The notes: generated by a model from the sequence alone, not told the origin. Positions 19,676-30,414 are shown, counted from the first letter of the stretch. The stretch: 64,000 bases of DNA from Kingdonia uniflora (GCA_014058105.1 JACGCM010001346.1:930001-994000); one strand, 5' to 3'. A program made the numbers and translations.

Positions 19676-20310
19676 CTATGGGCGGCTAATGAGTTTTTGG
19701 GTCTGGTCAATCTCCGGGTGCTCGCATGAGCGAGCTAGGCGTGGAGAGCCTTTCAGATTCAAAGAACCTTCATGAGTGCTGATGCGAAGGGGTTTGATGG
19801 TAGGTCGAAGGTATGGCTCGCAGGGCGCAGAGCCAGTCGAGCCCGAGGATACTGAGGTATTCTGACTTCTTGTTGATGACAAGGAAACTGGTTTAGCGGG
19901 TGATGGGGCCTGTGGTGATGGGTAGGCTGATACGACCAACAACAATCTTTCAATTCAACATTGGCAGCGGTTATGAGTTTGGTTTTTTTCATTATTTTAG
20001 TGGTTGGGAGAAACAGGACATCAACTGTACTTCTTGTGTCTATGAGCATTGTGTGGAGGACGAGGTTTATGATCTTAATCATAATGAATAGTGGATCGGA
20101 ATGGGGAAAACGGACGTGTGAAGTGTCACAGTCGATGATTGAAATACCTTCGATGAGAGGGCAACAACTTGGTGCTGGCAGGAGTATAGGAAATTTCTCC
20201 TGGTAGGTGAGTTTGTAACATTCTCCGATGCGCTTACATTTTCTTTGGGAACGACCACTGCCTATATTGTTAACTTCGATAAAGCATGATCTGTAGATAT
20301 GTACCACGAC
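19676..20310 (-). pseudogene. Tat-1 protease relic
   Basis: The aspartic protease signature reads HTMLIDTRSTVDVLF (about 20060-20015), where the family has a D-(N/T)-G core: the catalytic Asp remains but Gly has become Arg. It is preceded by FPHSDPLFIMIKIINLV (about 20110-20065). The C-terminal half (AIPSTYHQ-like and the EPEIDQTQKL end near 19700) is in another frame. It would cleave the Gag-Pol precursor in an active element. Confidence 0.75.
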
Positions 20311-20449
20311 TGGGTCAGTAGTAGGGGTGGATTGAGGTTGGAGGTAAGACCCGTCGAGGTAGCTAGGAAGGTCGCTAATATACTTGTGTAGACGATCTGA
20401 TTTGTGGATGAGTTCGGGAGAGGACTGGAGGGTAAAGAATTTGTTGGTA

Positions 20450-21947
20450 TGGTGTTAATGACATTTATGATTGGCGTAATAAGGTTTACCTGGTCTGACT
20501 TCTATAGGGAAAGGGATGTGCCAAATGGGGTATGCCTGTATATGTGGTAGAAGGGTATTGAGGGGGCAGTGAGTGTAGGCAAAATGGGCTTTGGTCGCTT
20601 CTTGCGAGCTTCAACACTGTTATCGATGTTAGGGCATTTGTGGCTCTCAGTCTCCTGTTAGACGGGAACGATCATGGGTGTTTATGTAGAATGTGGGTTT
20701 TTCCGAGGTTTATTGTAGTGGGTGGTGTTTGAAGGTTGGCTCTATTTGAAGGATTCTTGATGGCGCTCGAGGTCGATATAACCATTGACATTCGAGAGCA
20801 TCCCTTCGAGAGTTTAAGGTTTATGGGGTACAAGGTGTTCTTTTACTCGACTATGAATAGACAGGGCATTCGAATTTGCAAGTATAGCATTCGCGCAGTC
20901 AAGGTTATTTATTTTCCGTGATTCGTCGAGGAATCTTTCGGTAAAGGCTTCGAGTGACTCATTGCTGGATTTCCTAAAATTGAACAGAGAATCAACTCTG
21001 ATTTCTCTATCCTTATTGAAGGCAAACTGGGTAATGAAAAGCTGTGATAGTTTCTTGAAGCTTCATATCGCGCCATTTGAAAGGTTGTGATACCATCGAA
21101 GGGGGTTGTCAGTAAGGCTGGTCGGAAAAAGGCGACATAACAAATAGTCAGCCGTGGAGTAGAGGCTCAGGGCATTTTGAAATTCAAGAATCTTGGATTT
21201 AGGGTCTGAGTTACAGTATTTGTTGAGTTTGGGTGCATAAAAATTGGGGGGCATTTCGGTAGCCGAAAGTTTGGGGCAAATCGGGTTATTGAGGCAGGTT
21301 CAAGAATTGGTGGCTGGGCTTGCGCTGACGCGAATAACTGGCTGTATTTTGAGATTGAAGTTCTGCAGCGCAACATATGCAGGATGAGGGGGAGATAGGG
21401 GAAATCGAAGGTTGCGGGGTCGAGCATGTGGTATGTGTTCGACACTGCGTTCCCCGAGCCGCTTTTGAGCAGGACGGTATCTGGGATGTCTGAAGGAGCG
21501 GAGGATGGAGTCAGAAGAGTCTTTTGTGGGGTAAATCCCGAGGTGGATAAAACCGGTTGGGTGAATAGTACGAGGAACGCCTTCGGCACCGGTATGAACT
21601 GGGGGTATCTCGAGGTTTGGTTAGAGTCCTAGACGGGCGCGGATAGATACGCGCGATGGGTCTGGTACCTGGGATGGTCGAGCAGCTTCTAGAGGCTGTA
21701 ATCTTTGTAGCTCTCAGACGGTATTGCGTTACTCATCGATTGCCCTGTTCTGTCTATTTTCATCATCCAGGCAATAGTTCCGTTCAGTTTCCAATGCCAG
21801 GCAGTGGTTTTCACGCTCCTGGTTAAGTTGTGCATGGTGGCGCCCTTCTTCTTGAGCGACTTATTGAGATAATAAGGTTATTTGGGCAGTCATTCCGCCG
21901 ATGAAGTTTCCTGCCTGGGTTGAATTGGAACGGAGGGTGGGTGTCAT
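20450..21947 (-). pseudogene. Tat-1 gag relic
   Basis: The start is chosen at ATG 21947 (MTPTLRSNSTQAGNF), which matches the Tat-3 gag start at 41548. An in-frame TAA follows the LLSQ motif at 21863-21861, at the same codon as in Tat-3. The retrotransposon gag domain appears as MPPNFYAPKLNKYCNSDP (21254-21200), ADYLLCRLFPTSLTDNPLRW (about 21145-21090) and, downstream in shifted frames, RVDSLFNFRK and EAFTERFLDESRKI (about 21010-20920) with a VNGYIDLER block (about 20790). Several stops and frameshifts. Gag would form the particle packaging the element RNA. Confidence 0.8.
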
Positions 21948-22032
21948 TGAAGAGAAGTAGTGGATGCTGAAAACAAAAGGAGGGGAAAAACAAAAGGGGA
22001 CTGGTAGGGTGGGAAGCACTGATGACGCCAAA

Positions 22033-22733
22033 TGTAGGGGCCAAACTTCTTTTAGAGGAGAAGTTGGCTCTTACAACACGGGGTTGATCCTCTGTCAAAG
22101 GATTACAAGTAAATGATCTAAAGTATGAACAAACTAAAGACAAATTCTTGCATTGAGGCCCGAATGTGACACTCTACGACCTCTGATGAGGATTTTTAAG
22201 AAGTATTCTATTACTGATGAGTAATCGAAGTCCTAAAATGTAAGGGGTATGGGGGAAATTTTACTAACCCCTCCTTGGCTTCTCATCTCTCTTATTTATA
22301 GAACCATAAGAAGCTGAGTCACCAAGTATGGGTCAGATTACATGAGTGTTGTCAGGATATCCCTGCAGGGTATGGGCACCGGACAGGTCTGCACTGTCAC
22401 TGTAGTAGTGGTGGGAGGTGTCTCTGTACTTTTACAATATGGCACAGTGGTTGGGCCTGCCATAATTGTTGCAAGGACCAATCATTGCGCCGTCTTATCA
22501 GGTGAGCTGGCTGCCTGTCCCATCATATTTCGACCATGAGCAGATATGCTCGAAGTGTTTCTTCTGCGATGTGTTATTCCGTCCTCGAGGCTTGTTTGGA
22601 GTCGAAGCTTCGTCTTCATGGGATCTCTGGAAGGTTTATTTTGTGGATTTAATGGGCTTTGATATATTCGGGTAGGCTGCGATGTAGACTTCGAGTGTCT
22701 AAGGGGGCCGAAGGTTACGAGTAGGCTACTACA
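22033..22733 (-). repeat. Tat-1 5' LTR (701 bp) with adjoining primer-binding site
   Basis: Plus-strand ends TGTAGGGGCCAAACTTC and GTAGGCTACTACA. The minus-strand TATA box is at 22291-22301 (CTATAAATAAG). Next to it in element sense (22032 downward) the sequence reads TTTGGCGTCATCAGTGC, matching TTTGGTGCCGTCTGTGC in Tat-3 and ATTAGCGCCGTTTGTGC in Tat-4. The shared form TGGCGCCGT-TGTGC is the likely tRNA primer site. I did not assign the tRNA. Confidence 0.9.
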
Positions 22734-22738
22734 ACGAG

Positions 22739-24348
22739 TGTGTCTGGTCGCGGTGAGAGCAGCGACTTAGAGGTATTAGACGTTCTAACAGATCTCCCTC
22801 TGGCTATAGTAGTACCCGAAGGTGGGGTTCCGAGTAGTAGATGCCGTGAGGTTCGAGTGACCGGGGAGAGGGATGGAGACGAGATGGAGGGAGAAGAAGA
22901 GAGAAGGGGACACAAAGGTGGTATCACCCCTTCTAGGGATGAAAGAGAAGATAGGGAGCAGAGTGACAGTAGTAAGAGTTCGACTGGTTCGAGAGGATCT
23001 GGGCGGTAAGTCTCGGCTCAAGAGAAAGTAAAATTTGATCGATTTATGGTTGAGCTGGAATTGTCGAAGGTAGGGGTAGAATAAATTGCAGTAGGGTCTG
23101 AGTATACCTACAAGGCTATCCCTCGAGAAGGTTTCATGGCATTTAGAAGCCAGATTCGACTATGGATGGAACTACCCCTTTGAAGGCTGGTGAAAGAGGT
23201 ATTGAACTTCAGGGAAGTTTCTCTGTGCCAAATGAATGGTAACTTCTATGAAATGATGAAGGTGGTCGAGGGTATGAATGTAGAACTGAGACGTGAGAAG
23301 AGGGGTTTAATCAAGTGGTTCGATATTGTATCGTTCTACTCGAGGAAAGCCAATAAGAAGGTGGATATGTACCACATCCAATGTCATGCAGATAAGCCAT
23401 GGCTATTTTATTTGTGCTCGACGGGTCGAGGGTGGGATAAAGACTTGGTTGTGGTACGAGGTAATTATGAGAATACCGAAGAGGATGACGTTTATAAGTT
23501 GCAGGATAGGGTTTACAATCCAAGTAAGTTAACGGTCGAAGGTTTGTTTTTGAAATATTGATCGAATAGATTGGAAAATATGTTTTTGTTGTATTGCAGA
23601 ACCTGGTAACCAAATTTTGACGAATCTGAGGAGATATATTGATGGGATGATCGACTTGGATGAGGAGTGGGTAAACCGGGTATTCAGGAAACTTGGTATC
23701 CAAAGAAAGAGGCGAAGGAAGATATATGCATTAGTTTGGAATATTCCTATCATTTTTAGGCCATCAAAGAAAAGGGGAGAGGAAAGTACTTCAAGAGGGG
23801 CCAAAGAAATGGAAAAATAAATTATGTTCCCAAGGATGGGCAAGGAGGATCAGGGACTGTACCATCGAGTGCGGCCGAAGGAGTGCCCGAGGTACCGAGG
23901 TGGGCTGACAAGGGTAAGGGCCAGGTCGTGTCCGAACCTTCGAAGGTCCAACCGCCGAAGGTTACTCAACTTAAAAGGGCTCGAGAGCTGGGCGCTGATG
24001 ATGCGGATGATGTCGACGAAGTGTGCCGCGACGCCGAACTAGAGGAACATGCTCGAGTCACGGCAGCGTTGATGGCTACTATTTACGGAAATGACCCAGG
24101 CGAACTACGAGGCAGATAAGTAAGATACTCCATCAGGTAACTTTTTTCTAAGACTCTGAGTTTTTGTAGCATTCATTATGCTTCGAGAAGTACTGACGGT
24201 TCGAGTATTCTAGCAGGCGCATGCTTCGGCCCAAGCTTATGCCAAGGCTCAAAAGGTAACAATGAGGAAACTTTTAGACTTGGCATTATGTTTCCGGTTA
24301 TGCCAGGTTATGGAGCTTTCTCGAGGGATCGATATGTCGCTAGAGTCT
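22739..24348 (+). pseudogene. Tat-2 large antisense gene, continuation
   Basis: Continues the frame begun at 9391: SGRGESSDLEVLDVLTDLPL (from 22743), an acidic/Gly linker, then after TAA at 23007 the core FDRFMVELELSKVGVE, FRSQIRLWMELPL, RLVKEVLNFREVSLCQMNG (about 23190-23240), RREKRGLIKWFDIVSFY, DKPWLFYLCSTGRGWDKDL and GNYENTEEDDVYKL up to 23561. The stops at 23007, 23081 and 23180 all lie in one frame and fit CAA/CGA to TAA/TGA changes. An intron with acceptor TTGTATTGCAG (about 23600) leads to EEWVNRVFRKLGIQRKRRRK (about 23655-23715) and PSKKRGEE. A coiled-coil start (AQAYAKAQK, MELSRGIDMSLES) is cut at 24348 by the Tat-3 LTR. The best preserved copy of this gene. Confidence 0.65.
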
Positions 24349-24614
24349 TGTAGTAGCCTACTCGTAACCTTTTACCCCAGTCAAACACTCGAAGGCTACC
24401 TCGACGCCCACTCGAACATCTCGAAGCCCACTCAATCTATAAACAAGCCTGCCAAAGATTATCCGAAGACGAAGCCTCGACTCTGAGCAAGCCTCGAAGA
24501 CGAACATCACAACAACATCAGAAATACTACGACCATTTCCGTACATGGTCGAAGTGTGAAAAGACAGACATCTTATCGGATAAGAACAGCGCCGTTTTCG
24601 GTCGTGTCCGCTAC
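24349..24614 (+). repeat. Tat-3 5' LTR, first part (split by the CACTA element)
   Basis: Starts TGTAGTAGCCTACTCGTAAC, the sense-strand start of the LTR family, now on the plus strand. It aligns with the reverse complement of 22733-22450 through GACGAAGC(C/T)TCGACTC and CATGGTCGAA to GTCCGCTAC at 24614. It continues at 40980 (AGTGATAGAACC...), so the LTR is interrupted by exactly the CACTA element. The left flank is AGTCT (24344-24348); the matching target copy is outside the window. Confidence 0.88.
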
Positions 24615-24644
24615 CACTATGCAAATTTAAGAGATTTTTGACGG
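24615..24644. repeat. CACTA left terminal inverted repeat
   Basis: CACTATGCAAAT followed by the TTTTTGACGG block. It pairs with 40976-40947 as described for the whole element (about 19 of 30 positions). It is preceded by the target duplication TAC. Confidence 0.85.
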
Positions 24645-24768
24645 AAATTACGACTGAATTTGTAAGTCACATATTTGGTATGGCCAAAAAGTGTCAAAAT
24701 ATGGTCGTTTTTCATACATAGACCGTAAGGAGCTCATTCTTTTGTTTTCACCAGCCCATTTTCCCTCT

Positions 24769-24777
24769 CTATAAAAC
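24769..24777 (+). promoter_or_regulatory. Putative CACTA promoter TATA box
   Basis: CTATAAAAC about 155 bp inside the left end, in a TC-rich context (TTTTCCCTCTCTATAAAAC), pointing towards the transposase genes. CACTA elements usually start transcription near this position. Confidence 0.45.
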
Positions 24778-25014
24778 TAAGATTTAGGTTTCTCCTTATC
24801 CCACCATTTCCCTATCTAATATCACCTAATTTCCCTCTAAAATATTCTAATTTCCCTATAATTTTTGAAGATCATGATTTTCCCTGATTTTCTGCCCATC
24901 AACTTCCAAAATGAACAAAACCCTCTCCATAATTCATCACCCTTCCCAGTCGTTAGGTTTTTGAACTCGAGCCGCAAACCCGGTGAATTTTTTTATTAAG
25001 AATCTTAACTTTAA

Positions 25015-25390
25015 TCCTATTCTATAATCATATTCTATTCTATAATCTGAACATTAATCTTATTCTATAACTCTAAACTGAAATTTGAGTCATTAGGCTT
25101 TGTAATCGTATTCCATAATCTGAAATTTGAGTAGTTAGGTATTTTAATCCTATTCTATAATTCAAAATTTGAGCAGTTTAGGTATTTTAATCCTATTCTA
25201 TAATCTAAAATTTGAGTAGTTAGGTTTATTAATCCTATTCTATAATATGAAATTTGAGTAGTTAGGTTTTTAATCCAATTCTATAACCTGAAATTTGAGT
25301 AGTTAAGTTTTTAAATCTTATTCTTTAACTCTGAAATTTGAGTTATTAAGTTTTTTAAATCCTATTCTATAATCTGAAATAGAAAATTAA
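25015..25390. repeat. 42-bp minisatellite in the CACTA 5' region, about 8-9 copies
   Basis: TTTGAG words start at 25084, 25126, 25168, 25211, 25253, 25294 and 25337 (spacings 42, 42, 43, 42, 41, 43). Each unit reads roughly GAAATTTGAGTAGTTAGG, TTTTAATCC and TATTCTATAATC. Earlier, more diverged copies start near 25015. It lies downstream of the putative TATA box, in the presumed leader or first intron. Confidence 0.9.
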
Positions 25391-27122
25391 TTTTATAACA
25401 AAATCATTTACTTCTTTATTATAACTTTCTGGTTGTTTTTGCCTTTTTAATATTTTATGTGGTTGATAAGCTAGGGTAATAAGTCTGGCGGCTACTGAAC
25501 TACCTCCGCCTTTAGGCCACATTAGTTAGAGCAATATTGAATCCGGGTTTTAGTTAGTCGACTGATATTTAGGTCAGGATAGGGTTCATTCCAGAAATAA
25601 AGCCTACTACAGTTTCTATCAATACAATCTCAATGTATCATTAATAATCGATCACAATAACTTATGTTTCCTTTCAAAGATGAATCATAGCCTTTAACCA
25701 CCATCAGTTTCACTACAGCTAAAAAGTAGGTTACGCTAGGGTTCATTCCTGAATAGCATCCCTGGTCACCACACACGAGACCTTTGATTTACTGTCCCAC
25801 AGATACTAATCTAAAGCAGCCAAAGCAGTAACAATGTGCTTCCTTTGAAATGTGAATCACAGCCTCAAGCTAGTAAATGATGACTCTATATTAACCATGC
25901 AAGAAACCAGCCAAGGAGAGATCAACAATGAGATATTTAAAAATTCCATGTCTCAACTTCTACCACCTATCAACTAAGTTAAGTTCAATACAGAATAGAT
26001 GGAACTCCACTGACGACCTGCCATCTAATGCTGACCAATGACTTTAAAATAAATCCATCAAAATCCTTTCATGAAAATGCTTAAAAAGTTATACAAGGAA
26101 CAAACCTTATCAATACATAAGAGGATGGCCAGATTATATAAATGAATATACCCTCTGTGACAAATTTACCAATCAACTTTCAGACAGCCTATAGTTTTTG
26201 TATCAATACAAGGATTAAAGTAATATTAACTTGTAAATTTACTTTTCCATTTATTTGGTGCACACAACAAAAACTGTGCATCTGCCAAAGCTAACAACGA
26301 GAAAATAGTTCGACCCCTAAATCAGTGCACCAAGCTTTTGCCTAATCCCTTAACCAATGAACAGGTTAGGCTTAAAGTGCAAAGCCATGGTTCAAATCTG
26401 CTCTAGTCCACATCCTGCACCTTTTATACTGCAATCCTGAACGAGATGAAACACCCATGTAGTCATCATCTTGTACTTGACAGAACTGATAAGGTCTTCA
26501 TAACCTGAAGTAAAGGATTTAAACCTGCACTAAGAATTGGTATCACACATACACACACTTGAAATTGCATGTCTGTACTAAAAACTATTAGGTTATGGGG
26601 TCCTTCAACCCCAGCTTATGACGCATAAGAACCACTTAATAATGTTATATACGGAATACAGACAAAACAATGACAATTAAATCATCTTCGCCTACTTTTT
26701 CAGGCATCAGACTCCCAAGTTCAACTCTCTTCCTTCTTTACCAGTAATAAGCTTCAATAACTTCCATAATTTTAAAATATTTGCAGTTTTTGCTATAATT
26801 TCTTTTCTTCATCAAACTCCATTATTTTCTAGATCCTTGATATTAGTAAATCGATTGACAAGTCTCAACAAAATCAAAGAGAGTAAGAATTGTTGGTTTA
26901 TTCACTTCAATCACCACAAGATTGAAAAGATCTAAACTGTCAAGTAATTTCCTCGTATCCACTTTATTAGGAAAGAAAATAGAGGAAGTCCAACTCTACC
27001 TCAGGAACTGTCTAAACAGTTTGAGCAAACAAGAGCCATTCTACAATTCCAACACTTTATCATTTTCTTCTGAAAATATTATTCCATTATTTAAACTAGC
27101 AATATCTGTGATAGAAGGGTCA
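25391..27122. other. Unassigned AT-rich part of the CACTA element
   Basis: No gene recognised on either strand. The position between the CACTA left end and Tat-4 would be leader, introns or 5' coding sequence of the transposase gene, but no transposase motif is seen. GGGTTCATTCC(A/T)GAATA words recur at about 25586 and 25749, and CCTTT(C/G)AAA(G/T)(A/G)TGAATCA(C/T)AGCCT at about 25671 and 25841, an old duplication of about 165 bp. Confidence 0.45.
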
Positions 27123-27330
27123 ATCAAGAAAAGGACTGGATTTCGAAGGCCTAAGCCACAACGAAGCAATATCTGGTCACGCCCAATGACTCCCCGAGGG
27201 TCCAGTCTTTCGACCATTCTTGCCCCTCGAGTTTGCATGAAGTTGGGAGCTTGAGCAACTCAAGATCACCCCTAAGTATCAGTTGGGTTGATGGTTGACA
27301 TGACACCTGAGTTAAATCTAGAAATTCAAA
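27123..27330. repeat. Single copy of the Tat 194-bp repeat
   Basis: Begins near GGACTGGATTTCGAAGGC and contains GAGGGTCCAGTCTTTCGACC and CTTGCCCCTCGAGTTTGC, matching the units at 15611-16250. The copy starts mid-unit, marking the truncation point of Tat-4. Confidence 0.85.
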
Positions 27331-27359
27331 ATGAAGCAGGTGACGAAGTAAGGGTTGAA

Positions 27360-28470
27360 AAACTTGTTTATTGAATGCTTTAGATTACATCAAATGAACA
27401 TGGTTGAAGATATGGCCTGTTATAGGAGACCAGCTGCATTGTATTCCAAGGGCTCGGTAGAGGCCCTTCGTCTTCCGTCAATAAGTAATACCAACCCTTG
27501 TCTGTTTTATCGAAGACAACATATGGTCCTTCCCATGATTCGGCTAACTTGCCAGCAGATTGAGGCCTCGAAGATTGATTGACATGTCGAAGTACCAGAT
27601 CTCCAATGTTGAAATTCCATGGTTGAACTCTTTTGTTGTAAGATTTTTGAAGTGATGTGTGGTACCGGCCAAGGTTGGTGATAGCTCAATCTCTGGTTTT
27701 ATTGATCCATAACATGTTACAAGCAAGTTCAAACTCATTATCTTCGTCTGGGAGGTTAGGGTCTCGGGTGGGTACTTCCAATTAGGTTGGTAATACAGCT
27801 TCGGTTCCATATATTAGGAGGAAGGGGGTGTATCCTGTAGATTTCCATGTGGTTGTGCGATAGGCCCAAAGGATGTGTTGTAACTCTTGAACCCATCGTC
27901 TTTTCTTTCTTTGCATCGACTATCTTCTTAAGACCATCGACGATGGTTTTGTTAATTGCTTCGACTTGACCGTTGCCCTGGGAATAGTAAGGTGTGGAGG
28001 GTGAGAGGGTGATGTTGTGTTTTTTGAGAAAGTTTCTGATTTTGCTGCCAATGAATTGGGGACCATTATCGTATCGAATCATATGAGGATAGCCGAACCG
28101 AGTGATAATGTTTTCTCATAAAAAATTGACAGCTTCTTCTCTGGTTCAACATAGAGGTACCGCTTCGACCCATTTTATAAAGTAATCGGTTGCGACGAAG
28201 ATGTTTTCTCTACTACCTAAAGCTTTTGGGAAGGGTCCAATGAGATCGATGGCCCATCTTTTGAATGGCCAGGAAACTTGACTGAAGTGGAGGTCTTGAG
28301 AAGGGCTATGAATGTCATGAGCCTGACACTGGCATTTATCGCAGTGTTTTGCGTAGTCGGAAACTTGTTCTTTCATACCGGGCAAAAATAATCCTTGGGT
28401 AACAGCTCAAAGGGTCATAGAATGACCAGCAGTATGAGTACCGCAGGATCCTTCGTGAAGTTCGGCTAAG
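27360..28470 (-). pseudogene. Tat-4 integrase relic
   Basis: Zinc-binding part KHCDKCQCQAH (about 28355-28320), then KRWAIDLIGPFPKALGSREN (about 28265-28200) with the first core Asp in ATDYFIKWVEAVPLC, the second in MIRYDNGPQFIG (28082-28045) and the Glu in GNGQVEAINKTIVDGL (about 27985-27940). The C-terminal part ([16 protein letters not shown], then FEVPTRDPNLPDEDN) runs from about 27890 to 27740. A stop at 28146 separates the first and second acidic blocks and further frame breaks follow 27900. Better preserved than the Tat-1 copy around the zinc finger. Confidence 0.85.
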
Positions 28471-29165
28471 GTTTGAGAAGCTTGGGCTTGGGATATGCAT
28501 TGAAGGAGGACACCATTTGGGGATTTTCGATGTAGTTGGTTTTTGTGGATAGTATATCTGCGGCAGTTTTCTAGCAAGGACTGTTTGGCTTTGGAATCAT
28601 CTGGGAGGGTATTCTTGTTAAGGTAATGAAGAAACGGTGTTTGCCAATCGTCTGGATCGTAACTCTCACCTCCAGTATTGATGGTATTGGTTTCCATCTG
28701 GTCGATACTTGGGCGTTCGAGTACTTCGATATAGAGTGTTTGAGATTCTGATTACCAGAGCATAGTTGCTATGTAGGCGAGGGCATCTGTATGTCTATAT
28801 TATCCTCGAGGGCAATGTGTAATTGAAGATTTTTCAAGGAACCTGTCCATGTGTTCCCGCACAAAGAGAGCGTAGTCAACCATGCGACCGTTAGCTAGTT
28901 TTTCTCCTGTGTAGTGTCTCTGAACGAGTTGGGAATCTATAAAGACTGCATGCATGGGAATGCCAAGGTCGAGTGCGAGGTCGAGGCTGTGGATCAAGGC
29001 TTCATACGCTACTTCGTTATTGGAACATCCAAAGGCCAGTTTGACAGCTTTCTCTATGCAGTCATTAGTGGTGTTACGAAAACAATTCCAATGCCTGGGC
29101 CATTAGGTCCTGCTGATCCGTTTGTGAATAAACGCTAGCCAGTGAGAGGGTCCCATGGATCTACT
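28471..29165 (-). pseudogene. Tat-4 archaeal-type RNase H and linker
   Basis: The end of the aRH reads EALIHSLDLALDLGIP, VFIDSQLVQRHYTG and SSITHCPRG (28997-28800), preceded by an LVFVNGSA-like start near 29140 in another frame. The linker DDWQTPFLHYLNKNTLPDDS (about 28660-28605) follows. Asp in IDSQ and the Glu position before ALIHS are kept; the last acidic position lies beyond the stop at 28800. It confirms that Tat-4 belongs to the same lineage as Tat-1. Confidence 0.8.
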
Positions 29166-29203
29166 ATCTCGGGTTGATCTTCTGATAAATCCTATTTGCG
29201 TTC

Positions 29204-29830
29204 TTACAAGTCATCATCTTCGACCGGGAAGTTAGCTAGAAAGTCTGCTACTGCTTGGCCTTTTTGGGATATTTGCTTCTCGAAAGTAATGTCGTGTTCG
29301 CCAAGGTATACGGACCACTGTTGCACTCGTCTAGATTTTTCTTTTTTGCTAAGTAGATCTCGAAGGGGATAACTGGTAATAACATGAATAGGATGAGCCT
29401 GAAAATATGGTTTGAGCTTACGGGCTGAATAGACAAGTATAAGGAGTAAGCGCTCAAGTTTTGAATATTGAGTTTCTGCGAGGGTTAGGGTTTTGCTGAT
29501 GAAATATACATGTTTTTTGATGTTCGAATCAAGTCGAATGAGCTCTGAACTGAGAAAGGTTTCTGTGGCAGCGAGGTATAATGAGAGTGCGCTCACCTTC
29601 GATAGGTGTGCTGATGATTGGTGGACGACCAAGATAAGATTTGAGTTCAAGGAAGGCTTATTCGCACTCAGGGGTCCAGTCGATCTCGGGATTGTTTTCC
29701 TTTTTTGCTTTCTGGACGCCTTGATCGCGTAAGAGGGAAAAGAACTAGACACATCGATCTAATGATTTGGAAATGAAACGATTGAGGGCTGCTATCCGCT
29801 ATCCTGCCCGTCGCTTTTTGGACGTCTTTC
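29204..29830 (-). pseudogene. Tat-4 Ty3-type RNase H and connection
   Basis: The frame 29752-29204 carries FLSSELIRLDSNIKKHVYFI, YSKLERLLLILVYSARKLK, HVITSYPLRDLL and YLGEHDITFEKQISQKGQAV up to FLANFPVEDDDL. The connection part (FISKSLDRCV-like) precedes it in a shifted frame near 29780. Longest continuous pol frame of Tat-4 (182 codons). Confidence 0.82.
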
Positions 29831-29835
29831 TTGGT

Positions 29836-30240
29836 TCAAGGCGAAGGCATGTCTATGAGGGCTCGAATGTGGTTGGGGTCAATCTCTATCCTGCATTTTG
29901 GACGCTCATGTCCAGCAATGGCATTGAGGAGTGCTGAGATAGTTGGGAGGGGAAAACTATCCTTCAGTGTAAGCTTGTTGAGGTCTGTGAAGTCGACGCA
30001 GGTTCGGATCTTACCATTCTTCTTAGGAACTGCTACAATGTTTGATATCCAGTTTGTATATTTCACTTCTCTGATAAAGCCTGCGGCAATAAGCTTGTCT
30101 ATTTCGAGGTTTACGGCTTCTCGAAGTTGTAGTGCCAGTATATGCTTATTTTGTTTTACTGATAAGGATTTGGGGATTAGATCGAGGCGATGGCAGGCCA
30201 GGTTGGGGTCAACACCAGGCATTTCTTGGAAGGTCCAGGC
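29836..30240 (-). pseudogene. Tat-4 reverse transcriptase with an in-frame internal deletion
   Basis: One open frame (30222-29836) runs MPGVDPNLACHRLDLIPK, PKKNGKIRTCVDFTDLNKL and SFPLPTISALLNAIAGHE, then jumps directly to CRIEIDPNHIRALIDMPSP. In Tat-1 these two blocks are separated by about 370 bp that include the MMDAASG block and the YVDD-type box. The deletion therefore removes both catalytic Asp motifs yet keeps the frame. Confidence 0.85.
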
Positions 30241-30414
30241 GAAGATGTCTTTATTTGTTCAAAGGAAATCAGAAAGTTTGAGGCGCTCTAGCTCATTGAA
30301 GAAGGTTTCGATAAATGTTCCCCGATCAGGACCGCCGAGTTTGATATAGACAGTGGGTTCGATGGATGGGGTGGTATCTGTAAAAGTCGAGGGGATAGAA
30401 AGATGTTGTGATTG

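Larger units (their letters stand above)
9456..22733 (-). mobile_element. Tat-1: full-length but decayed Ty3/gypsy Tat-lineage retrotransposon
   Basis: A 13.3-kb element on the minus strand with LTRs at 22033-22733 (5') and 9456-10163 (3'). It is flanked by ATGAG (9451-9455) and ACGAG (22734-22738), a 5-bp target duplication with one mismatch. In element sense the order is 5' LTR, primer-binding site, gag, protease, RT, RNase H, archaeal-type RNase H, integrase, 194-bp tandem repeats, antisense gene cassette, 3' LTR. The second RNase H before integrase is the diagnostic trait of the Tat lineage (Ogre/Retand/Grande group), and antisense extra ORFs downstream of pol are known there, for example in Grande. 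All coding parts contain stops or frameshifts. It lies inside the antisense gene of Tat-2. Confidence 0.9.

Noticed and set aside
22715..23021. Ser/Arg/Pro-rich minus-strand frames
   Set aside because: Shadows of the Tat-2 antisense gene on the plus strand, whose frame aligns with Tat-1.
26320..26420. tRNA-like stretch with a box-B-like GGTTCAAATC
   Set aside because: No convincing box A, no cloverleaf pairing and no poly(A) or target duplication. It is left as background.
26922..27254. A 110-codon plus frame starting MKRSKLSSN
   Set aside because: Its second half is the 194-bp Tat repeat, so the frame spans the truncation junction. The first half has no recognisable motif.
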